Assembly (NCBI RefSeq): GCF_001039355.2
Contig: NW_019775635.1
Coordinates: forward strand, 1,394,048-1,458,047
Reading direction: 5' to 3'
From: Lingula anatina
Lineage: Eukaryota > Brachiopoda > Lingulata > Lingulida > Lingulidae
Length of the DNA: 64,000 nt
Shown here: in pieces, positions 1-12,000 of the stretch
How the letters are laid out: each line of letters begins with the position of its first letter
Numbering within the stretch: the first letter of the stretch is position 1
The notes under the pieces: model-generated
Seen by the model: only the letters and a program-made list of their open reading frames with translations
Told to the model about the DNA's origin: nothing
The model's database searches: none
Program-made: the position numbers and the translations under genes

Positions 1-1332
1 GTTTCAGTGCACGGAAAGGAGCAACGGTAACACTAAGCTTCCATAGTAAAGGTTATCTGGCCGTGGCAGACGCTTATTGTCGGCCGTCTCTCCCTCCGTC
101 CACTCCCGTTCTGAGCGCCAGGATCGTTTTTGAAAAACGACACTAGTTTCTGGCTGCCAGAATCGCTTTTGAAAAACGACACTACTGATAACGATGCTGT
201 TTTGCGGCCCTAGACAACAGTACCGCTCTATCTATGGGCCATACACGGTGATCGGGTGAAAGTACGTGTATACCTTTGGTCGCAATTACCGACACTCACA
301 CATCATACATTATGGTAACTCTAAATAGATCGTCGGGAGAAGATAACAGAAGGCCTAGCCACGAACAGACAACTTCCGGTCAAAATTGACAGAATTCCAT
401 GAAATTCGAATTTTCGGAAGTTCTGAGCACCTCCATTTCATGAATTTCGGCCAGAACGATCTTTTCCCAAATTTCATTATTTTCTACTGTTCGAAATTCA
501 TGGCACATTACCGTAATACCCTGGCTAATATCTACGATAGCCAACTAAACAGAGCCACACACTAGGCCCCGGTTTCAAAAGAAAAAAAAAAGAAATTAAT
601 TACCATATTACATGGGCACATCTTACCCTATCAGGAGCAGTGTAACAGCACCCTGTTGGAAATCCTTGTCAACTAAGCCAAGGAACTGACTTAAGCTTTT
701 TTTGTAAAAATGAGGCCAGGAATGAATTAACTTTTGCCTAAACAATATGAAGCTAACTAGGAAAAACTTGTGAAAGGAGGAGTAATTTCTCTCTAGTGTA
801 ATTCCAGGTTGAAACCTGTATTGCTAATTATAAGGCAAAACACTCATTGTGAAAAGGTCTTGATGCAAGGTCTTAATAAAGGTGCCCTGAGTGTCAGGGC
901 ACTATAAAGCTAGCTTTTCACTATTCATACTTTTTAATGAGGTAGCTTTACAGTGCCCCTGAAAAACGGTGGCAATCTTGAGTATCCGTCAAAGGAACTG
1001 CTCCACAGTGAATCTGCAGTTGAATGTCATTAGTCCAAAATGAAACATAAATCATATTTAATTTTTGCTTTAATTTTTTTATTTATTTTAGATGTGAATT
1101 GAAAAATTAATAATATATTTTTTAAAAGAAAAATATATACCAGTTGTTTTTTATTTTTTTATTTTTTGCTCATCAAAAAACATTTGCTCCTGAAGATAGA
1201 AACACAGTATACAGGTGAAAAGTTTAGACTCTTTATTTTATGTACAATAGATTTGTAGTCAGCACCTTTTTTCCATTTCGGTGTAGTGGTATTATATATA
1301 AAAATGTTCTACTAAATTGTAAATACTTTCAG
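1..1332. other. no exon recognised; upstream or intronic DNA of the cadherin gene
   Basis: I see no supported exon here. The stretch is AT-rich from about 1,040 on, as expected of an intron. It holds two similar short blocks around 120-185, an imperfect palindrome near 390-450, and a perfect hairpin at 882-902. The next exon starts at 1,333 inside a cadherin repeat, so earlier exons must lie before the window or be missed here. Confidence 0.5.
882..902. repeat. perfect short hairpin
   Basis: A 9-bp stem (GTGCCCTGA and its exact reverse complement) encloses a 3-bp loop. It lies in non-coding DNA upstream of the first visible cadherin exon. It lacks the T tract of a bacterial terminator and is probably part of a degraded inverted repeat. 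Confidence 0.5.
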
Positions 1333-2978
1333 GTTCGCATTGAGGCATATGACCATGGTCCAATAGGAAAAGTAAAAACCGCTCAGGAGGAGATAACTAT
1401 AATCATTCAGGACATAAATGATCATGAGCCTACCTTTGACCGTGAAAAGTATCCCTTGCCTTATATTACTAAATATGTGGAAGAAAATAAAAAGGGTGCC
1501 AGGGTTATCACCAACCTTAATGCAGATGACAAAGATAAATTGGATACAATCTATTATTTGATTGTAGGTAAGTTTACTTGCAGGTCACTCTGAGAAAGGT
1601 GCAAAAATTGTTTGTGTTGATATCCATTAGCGCAATTTTAAGTTGACAGATCATTTGCTGCAATTTTGCAAGAAGGAATTTTACAATGCAAATGTGGTCT
1701 GAAGACTTTTTTGCAAACTTCTCACACTTTTAATCTTCCTACGAATTTAGACTATTACTATTATAACCAGCATTAATTATTTTAATTGTTTTATTCACCT
1801 CAGCTTTTAGTATCTATACAATAACTTGTAATTCTTATAATTTTATTTGTAAACAGCACTGAGACAGAGGTGTAGTGTGGTTTTTAGAAAATAATAATGG
1901 TATTATTATGATCATTAAATCTAATATTTGCTAAGGGATATTATTACTAGATGGCATATGCTTTATGCTTTTAACCAGAATATTAAACCTAGGCTTGGTT
2001 ATTCCAATAAAGATGAAAATCAGATAAATCAATTGGCACATCGCTGAGAATTACTGGCTTAGAAGTTATAGAAGAGTCAAAAACCATAATTGATAAAAAA
2101 AAACATTTGTTGTCTATTAAAATCAAGCCCTGATATCAGGTTCTCCAGGAGCTGACAAGATGATGATGATGTTTTATGCTCAATTTTCACACTGAAACTG
2201 GCATTTAATCTGTCCATGAGTATCTTGAATTTGATTTATGTCTCAGAAAATTGTCTTAGAAAATTCCTTTTTCAGTACTATTTTTTTAGAAAAATTGCCA
2301 ATTGTATTTTTAGAGGGAAATACAACACTTTTCGAGGTGAAGAATTCTGGCAACAAGGCCAACATCAGCTTAAAGGCAAACATGTCCCTTGACCGTGAGC
2401 AGAGGGACAGCTACAGACTGGTTGTGGAAGCTAGTAATTACAATTTTAAGGAACTCGCTACTGGAAACCAGAATGCTCGGGTTGTTATTGTGGTCCAGGT
2501 TCAAGACGTCAATGACAACCCACCCACGTTTAATAAGCACCTCTTCACTGCCGGCATCACTAAAGAAGTGGAGCCCCCTGCTACAATATTAGAGCTGAAG
2601 GTATGTATTGTTTCTTCTGGTTATTGATACCAAGATTGAAGCAATGCTGAGAACCTCTGTACATTCAATGAGCAGATGAGTATATATGTATTTCACCCTT
2701 ATCTCTTTTGCATAGAATTGTGGGTGGGTATGTGCATGTATGTATGCATGTGCAGCCCGTAGCCAGAAATTTCAAAAGGGGGGTTCTTTTTTTGAAAAAG
2801 TGGACCTTTTCCCATAAAAACTTCATGTACCTAGATCAAATTTTACCCAGAGTGGACCTTTTCCCAGCAAAAGGGGCGGTTCTTTCGAACCTCTCGAACC
2901 CCCCCTGGCAACGGGACTGATGTGCTTGTGTAAAAAAGTGTCAGAGGACAACACAAGTGGCTGGGTGAGGGGGGTGCT

Positions 2979-3030
<52 letters not shown>

Positions 3031-6000
3031 CTACCCCTGTATATCAGGGTCATTTGATACTTCATCAGTAGTAATGTTCTCTCCTCATTTCCCAGAATGA
3101 AGTGGTGGACCGTGACATAGGCAACAACAGCCGTGTCCAGTTTTACATGGTGCCGGGCAGTATGAACATCAGTAGTGATCTGAAACAGAAGATAGGCAGC
3201 AAAAACCCTTTCCTGGTGGACCTCAGTGGCAATGTCAAGTCTGACATGTACTTTGAGAGTGACATGTCCGGCTATGTCGACTTCTTTGTATATGTCAATG
3301 ATTCTGGAGGGTACAATGACAAGGCCAAAGTATCGGTATGAAACAGTCATTGGTATTATGAATGTAACATGCTTCAATTAATTCACAGCTCTTCACAGTT
3401 ATAATAATTCATTTTATTCATTGTTATGGTACTGTTGAAGGAATATATGCTCCATTTATTAATTTGCTTATTTACTTATCATATTTATTCACTTGTTTGT
3501 TTGTTCCAAGACTTATGTTAAGGGGATGTTATCATGCATGACAGTTTTAATTTAATGACTGACAGATTCTTGCTGTGTAACCTAAAAGATAGATGATTAT
3601 TTTTTGTACTTCTGGACATCAGTAATATTGTGAGTTTGAAGTATTTATGTGTAAACAGTATGCTGTTTATTTTTCAGATTTATTTGATAGGTTCCAGTCA
3701 GCAGATCAAGATTGTTTTACCTGGTACCCCAGATGAGGTCAGACTGAAGAAGAGAGAACTTGAAGAGTAAGCAAAGATTGGAAAAATGACAAATTTTAAC
3801 AATTGCGTAAAAGACCCCATTTCCATAGATTTTAGATCGATCTATCCCTGTGGGGAGTCTCACTAGATTACTGTCAGCTTAGCCGGCTTAAGCAGTGTAT
3901 GAAATTCAAGGAAATTACTAGCCAGACCGCCGGGCAGGTAACTCTGAAAAGTTACCAGCCCGGCCATGTAGTTACCTGCCCTATTTATGATAACCCCTAG
4001 AGTTAAGAGAGGTATGCTGAGGGGGTCTAGAATGCATTCTTGGGAGAGTAATTTGGAAATGAAAGGGCAATATCATGCCTTATGCATGGAAACTTAGAAA
4101 TTGTTTGGAATTTCTACTGAATGATACCTTGTCAGTGTTGGATTTAGAGGGGGTCAGGGGGCTCCTGACGCCCCCCTTTTAATTTCTGTAAAAAAAACTC
4201 ACCTCTTGAAATAAGACTTTCACTAGTTGAATCATATTTCTAAACCATACCAAATGGCACCATTCACCATCTAAAATACCAAAAATTTTCAGGGCCCTTT
4301 AGCAGTCGGGGGAGGGCGGGGGTAGTCAATTCAGTTTATGTTCACCTTGCAGGCTGTCTCATTTCTTCGTCAATAATTTATTCATAACTTTTATTCCGAT
4401 TTCGTGATATAATTTGATCATAATTTTTGCTTTTTTGTATAGCAACAAGTATGACCAAAAATATATATATTGTTGTCAAATAAATCGATCTCTGTGCTAA
4501 CAATAAAGAAGAAAAAATTTAGCACGTAGGGTCCCTTTGAATATCGCTTTTAAGCTTTAAAAAGCGGTCGGGAACGGTCTTGCACGCTAATGGCCCATAG
4601 ACAGTCCTGCAGGGCCCCGTATCTCGAAAGCATTGCTTATTGAGAATAGCTATATATATCACATAGAGGCTACAATATTATTTTTATATGGGGCGAGTAT
4701 GGACGAGTTATTGGATCGAGATGCTTGCGCTCGGTCGCAGTGCGTGATACTTTCGAGTTACGGTTTTACGAAAAAAAATGTTGCCGCTCGACTAATTGCA
4801 AATCGAAGTCACCTTTCCATTGGTCCCAATTTGTTCTCTTTCGTTTGGTTCTGTCGTAATCTTTGTTAGTTTTATTTCTTTCCTCAATTGTTTTTCTTTT
4901 GTGAACTTCTCTATCGGACTTGATAGAATTTTTTCATTTTTGACAGCCCAAGATGAAAGCACGTGGGAAAAGAACTACATCTGACGCACGGCGTAAACTC
5001 GTACGTTCACTCATAATTTTGGGATTCAAATTTTTTGTAAAATTCTCCTTTTATTTTCCTCCATTGCCTTTATTACTGTTGATTATAAGAACTTCATGTA
5101 CCTATAAGTCGCTTTAATCAATATCATAACTTTTTATACTTTCACATTTTTATTACTCTCAACCTACAAATTGCTACTCGCGGTATCTCCTCTACACAAA
5201 ACAATGACGTAACGTTATCTGCTGTGCACTGAAGCTGGTTAAGAACATTGTGCCTCGTTTCAAATTGTCTTTCAACTTCATATCACACAGACAGAACTTC
5301 GAAAACGAGGCCACTGAGAGGGAGACTGTTGGTTACATTTCATTACGAGCGTTCGATTGCAAGCTATGGTTAGTTCTTTGCTTCTATGAAAGTGGGTGAA
5401 AACAGTGAGTTTATTTGATATTTTGCTGAAATCGCTTGTGAACATAGACAAAATAAAAGGTGAAAATAGGCTGTAAAAACAGCCAGCCCGTCGGGCGGGT
5501 AATCTGCAAATCTTACCCGCCCGGCCTGAAAGTTACCAGCCTCGGGCTGGCGGGCAGGCGGCCATTTCATACACTGGCTTAAGCGTCTGTCCCGCCTACT
5601 GAAAGCTGTAAGGGGGTAATTAACTATGGTGGGCGCTCGGCTGACTGCAATTTAGCGTGAACCCCCAGGGAGTTAGGTCGATCTAAATCTTAATCTCTGG
5701 ATCGATCTAAATCTCTGGGAATACACCCAAAGAAAGATTAAATCACGTACTGGAGACTAACCTACAGGTGACTTCTGTCAAATGACAGCAGTGACAGTTG
5801 ACCCTGAAGAAGTCTATGGGAGATGCACTAAACAGCATAGCCTCTACCACCTGTATGTTACCATTCAGTATGTGATTTAATTTCCCTTACTTTAATTAAT
5901 TACTGATAGTTCATACCATATTATGATAATAATGAAATCACTTTGTCATTGTCTTCTTTATATTGAATAGCATGCTTTGATTGGAATGTTTTACATGGCC

Positions 6001-9000
6001 CTACGTTTTTCAGATATCTCTCCAATATCACTGGAGCTATTGTTAATGTGGACAAATTTGTAGAACATGACCCTACAGGAAGTAGTAGTAGTAACCTCAA
6101 AATAGATAGGTAAGAACTTGGGTTTTTTTTTTTTAATTACATCCACTTTCTTATTTAAATATTAAGTGCATTTAATAAATGAAGTATTCTAGAATTGTGA
6201 ATTATTGTTTTTCCCCGGTATGTGTTCATGAAGATTGCACTTGTGTTTTGGAAATTGATATATATATATGTAGATTATCACCTGCAGTCTGTATCTGATA
6301 TTTTTATCATAATCCTTATCACCATAAAAGTCTTTGATTTTTTGTTGCCATAAAATGAATATAAGTATAATACATTTAAAATATAAGGTCATGTTCTAAA
6401 GTAGAGGTAGAAGTACAGTATATCACATAAATAATACACATAGCTAATAAACACTGCTAATAACTACTGTAACAAAGACAGGAATTATCACATATTTACA
6501 CACAATACAAATTATTTGTCATGAAACCTTTTCTTTGTAGAACTGATGTTTATGTCCATGCTATACAAAGAGACACAAAACAAGTCCTATCATCTAATGC
6601 TTTGGTGGAGTAAGTTACTGCTACCACATTGACTTAAAAATAGTAAATAAAAAATGTTTGAATGGTTGCACTGTGACTGTTACTTATATAGTGCTTTTTA
6701 TGTTGATTTTAATGATATAAAAATGTTTATATCTTTTATAATGGCCCTTCATATCAACTGCCATATAATGATATTATTATTATAAATATACATGGGGAAA
6801 TATTAATGTTAAGACATTTTTGTTATAATAAAGAGGCTGTAGATTTAATTGATCCTGTATTTATCTCTCAGTAAACTTATATTGTTTTGTTTGTTTTTCA
6901 GTGTACTAGAAGCAAATTTGGACCAGCTGACTGCATTTTATAAAAGATTTAGCGTTTATGAAGTCACTGTAAGTGCATCTTCACAAATTTAAGACCAATT
7001 TCTTAAAGACACATTTACATAATAACCAATTTTAGTGAGTTTTATGATTGAACAGCACAATTTGATACAGATGTGCCATACTAAAAAGAATTCAACTCCA
7101 TCATTTGTATTAAAACATACATTAGACTAGAGATTCATGCAGGACTGCATGTCACAGAGAAAGATGGTGTGGAATTTTGTTAGTTCTTGTCCATATTGCA
7201 ATAGATTCTCAGCAAATACCTTATGATGCAGTGTTTTAAAATGCATGAATCATGTGAGATTGGAATTGCACAATGAAAAGTAGCTTAAATGTGACCAAAT
7301 CATCTTTTCAAATAGTTGTTCATGCCAATGACTCAACCCAAAGCCTAATTCTTGCTGTTTTTGGAGATAATAATTAAAAAATCCTAGCTAATTAATATCC
7401 CTTAGACTCATACTTAGATCGATCTAACAGGATCGATCCTGCTCTAAGAGTTTTTTTACTAAATTGCTTTCAGCTTTAGTGGCTTTGATGGCTGGCATGC
7501 CTTCTGAAACTGCTAAACCATAATTGCTCCTAGCAGCTTCAGTAGGTGTGACAGACATCTTAGCTGCTTAAGTTAATTGCAATTTAGCGAGGATCGTCTC
7601 GGAGATAGAGCGATCCACAGTTAATTTAGGGTCTGGGTATGGTCCCTTAGGCCAGTTAGTCCCTTTTGATTAAATAAAATTACCTCAATTCAAATCAATT
7701 TGATGTATCACCCAGTGAGTGCTGGGAGACTCATGCTTTTACATGGAACTACTTCTTCAGTAGCTGTGAGGATTAAATATATTGTTTTGATAGACCATAC
7801 CTAGGACAGTTATATTAGAGCTTGAAAACTTGAATATATGTCTTATAAATGATAGTATTCCAGTCTAAACCAACAGAAATATTCACCAATATAATATATC
7901 TTTGATCCAGAAAATCACCCCTGAGGAACCACCTGTGGAGGGTCTGGCTGAGCCGCTGAGGATGGCTCTCTTGATCACAGCACTGGTACTGCTGCTGCTG
8001 CTGCTTATCTTGATAGGAATGTTCTTCACTGCCAGGAGGAAGTAAGTAACAGATATATAAAAACGAAAATTAATGTGATCTGTCGATGAAATGTTTGCAA
8101 ATGTGCTCATGTACAGAAATGTTTTTTATAAGCTTTGGATAATAGTAGTAGTAAGACTGCATGTAGTAAGACTGTTTTTTTTTATTTGCCCATGGAAACA
8201 AAGGTGACCTTAGCCGGACTGAAATGTCTACTGTGTGGTCATAGACGAATAGTTTTGTTTGATAATGATATGCTTTTCATCTTTACTTTGAAATTTTTCT
8301 GCTTTTTTTACAGATACAAGAGGAAGCTCAAAGCTGCCACAGCATATGCTTACAGTAAGTTCAGTTTCATTTCCTCCTGAAAAAAGGAAATACAAAAAAG
8401 CAAAAGAAAATGCACAAAGCTGAAGTGTCTCTTACATATTACAAATTACTATATTTCTATATATTATAAGCATTTCACAACAATAATAAGTCTCTACATA
8501 GCAATCACACTAATATAATAAAATGTCACTTCTCTTCAGATACAAATGACAATGGTTTAAACCATGTGGATCTTGTACCTGGGACCAATTTACACACATT
8601 TGAAGGGTAAGTTTTTAGCTTATATTTCTACAATAGATTTTTTCACTTACTTTTTCTTTGCAGGGTCTACAAGGTGATCTTGATTGTTTAGCATTTGGTG
8701 TTTGTCTAAATCAGTTCTGACTATTGAATTATCTACACTTCATTTATGATTTGCATCTTTAAGTGTTTGTAGCCTTTGAATTATTGATGAATGGGAATGT
8801 TGGTTTTTATTAATTGTTTCACAGCATTTAATTTTGTCGAACAAAATTTTTCATCTTTATTCCATTATGGATGCTTGCAATATCATCTCTCATTTGACCA
8901 CAGCTATTTCAGTGAATTTCATTTAAAGTGAATGCTATAACGTATACCATGTTACCTTCACAAGTTCTATCATCTGGTGATGAGTAATCTAGTTCTAGAG

Positions 9001-12000
9001 CACCCTACTGCCTTCATCATGAGTAATCCAGTATTAGTGGTTATAACACAAGACTAAGGATTATGAGTGCATTATACATATATTTATGGCAATTTTTCTG
9101 TTTGCATTTCTGCTCTGCATATCTGCTGCCTGTATTACCCCATGGCCTGTCTGTCAGTTTTCTGAATTTGTAATTTTGATAGAGCTATTTTTTGCTGTTC
9201 TTGTTACAAATTATGACAGGAATCATTCTTTGTTTTTTGTAATATTGAACAATGGGTTTTATTAATTGGGCTTTGCGTGTTTACGACTTATGTTCACAGA
9301 GCTAAAAGTTCACATAAAATCAATGACTTATTAGGCAAAAAAAACCCAACATATTCTGATCCCAAACCATTACTGATCAGAAAATCAATAGAAATTTCAT
9401 TTATTGCTTTTAGTTCTTCATTTTCATTAGTAGTACATGTCATAATTCTTTGAAAAGCAACTAACATCATTGGTTTAGCATTAGATATAATAACAGTGTT
9501 CTTGATTCGTTTTGACACCAGTTGATATAGTTCTAGAGACATTTATAAAAATCCCTCCTCAACTTGTCTCTGTCGTCTAGGTGTAGTTTTACTGTAGACA
9601 CTTAATTAAGTATAAGAGCCTGTGCTTGTGGATTACATGCTGAGCGAATACCACTTGATTATAGTCCATTTAATCTCAGCATAACACAGACCAGTGGTAT
9701 TCAGCTGTCAAGAAGTAGAATGATCTGACTTTCCAGCCCAATATGAGAAGAAAATCATTACTGAGGCTTGTTGTGATGTTAGATCAATATTTTGAGACTC
9801 ATGATTGGTATACCAGCTGTTTTTGTCACTGACCTGAAAGATGACCCCTTGATGCAAAATCTTTATGGTGGAAAAAACAAAAACGTAGATTTCTTTTTAA
9901 TCTTCTATTTTGTTTCCAGACTTACACTTCATTTTTAAGAAAGATACTTGTCTTTTATTATACTTGACTGAAGTTCTATGCATTACATTCCACAAATTTA
10001 CAATGTGGAATGATGGGTACTCACAAAATGACAAAATGATTATGAAAATTAAAACTACAATAATATTTCCTCCATATCACCCTAAAGTCTGTTTTTCTTA
10101 TAGTTATTTTTTTATATTGATTTTCTGCTTATTAAGTGCATTTGATTATTGCTTTGCAAAAGCTGAAATGATATTCTTAAGCTAAGAATAAATATTTGGC
10201 TTTTTTGGGCATACAAATTATGATTGAATTAAAAGTAAATTTAAATATGAAATTTGAATATTGTCTCAAATCTGCAGGATTTACTTCTTACATGGTATGC
10301 CCAGCTTTTGTGTATAGCACATACAGTGATCACTTATTTGGGTCAAAAATAGCACATGTTTCTATGCAGAGCACCTGGTGTGATTTTAATTGCATCATTA
10401 GCATTTTCCGCTGTTTTATTTCCACACAGTATGGAAGCTACAGATGACTGGTATGGACAAAATGAATATGCCTACGTCAACCCTCTTAAAAATGAGGGAC
10501 AAACCAGGTTTTAGGGTAAAGCAAGTGAATTCTCTTTAGACTACAATTATGTTTATGTTCTTCTCCCCGCATCTGTGTTTGTCTCTGAGCATTTATTATG
10601 AGTAGGATTATTTGCCTTGTTATGCTATTTATAATTAAGTTCTCTGTTATATTTTGTATGTTGCATGTGAGTCATCCCAACACGCACTCTCTGATGTGAT
10701 ATGGCTAGGATGACGCAGCGACAGAATGCTGTGGTTATAGCTTGAATTTCATTCTGCATGAAGAAACTGTAGCTTTTGCATGGATTATTATCAATAATAC
10801 TACTGCCTCCTATCTTTTGACCATAAAAATCTTGGTTTTTAAGTATTTATAAAAAGTCCACATCTTAAGCAGTTATCAGAAACCTTTTTTCATTAAAAAA
10901 TGTTGTTTCTTATTTTTGACTTAGCAGATGTTGTTCATGAAGGATTTAATAAATAATCAATATTTTTATCCACCTAATGATCTGGGAAATTTACCATCGT
11001 TTCTAAATGTAACCAAGTTTGGTTGAAGAAAAGAGTATATTTTAACAAATGTTTTTTTTATGTGCATCAATATTTTGCCCTCTTATTGTATATACATATA
11101 TAAGAACATTTCCCTCAGTGTACTATATATACTGAGCTTAAGCTACAGTGTACATTACTGTAATAACAAGAAAGTATAAATTATGTATGGAGTTCATTAG
11201 ATGTAGATGTACTTATTACTAACACTGAATCCTGTTCTTTACAATCTTTACCTGAGTTATGATTCTGCACACACTGTCATGTCTGAAGCACAGTCTCTTA
11301 TACATTTTTGTCAATCTCTCAATTTTTCCCGACTCTTTCTTTACTCGTAGACTTGGCTATATTGTCTATATGACCAGAGTCAAAAGGACAAATACATCAG
11401 ATACTAGTCTTGTGGGTAAATGGTGTGTGCATGTTGAAAGTAGATACGTAGCTATTTAGAACTAACATATTTTAAACAGTTTCTTCACTTTTTTAAAAGC
11501 ACAATGGTTATATACATACAACATTTCTTTCAGTTCATAGTTATTGTTTCACTGATCCTTGTTTAAATGTAAATTAACAATGGCTTCAAATTCATTTTAT
11601 TGTCCTTAAACACAAAATGTCATTGCATTTTGTATGATTTTGCACAGAGAATTCTGGGCTCTGTTACTTTGTTACTGATGATCTGTAACATTGGCATGCT
11701 TAATTGATGTGATATTTCATGCTTCAGTGTGAGATATGATATGGATGATGATCACGTAGTATTAGGCGCTATGATGGACAAATGATAAATGATGTTTATG
11801 TTGTTTTCTCCCTGCAGGACTAACCCGTTGTTTGGTCAGCAGATGGAGAATGCTTGGCCAGACGGCGAAGAAGCAGATGCAGACAGGTAGGTCTTTTTAT
11901 GTACAGACACTAATTAGAATTTTGCAGTGAATTAATGTTAATGAGGTAAAAGTCACTAGCATCAGATAAGTGGAATACATTTAAGACCTGTATATGTTCA

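Noticed and set aside
9294-10447. Frames in the large cadherin intron between 8,606 and 10,430
   Set aside because: AT-driven open frames with no domain; flanking cadherin exons join in phase without them.
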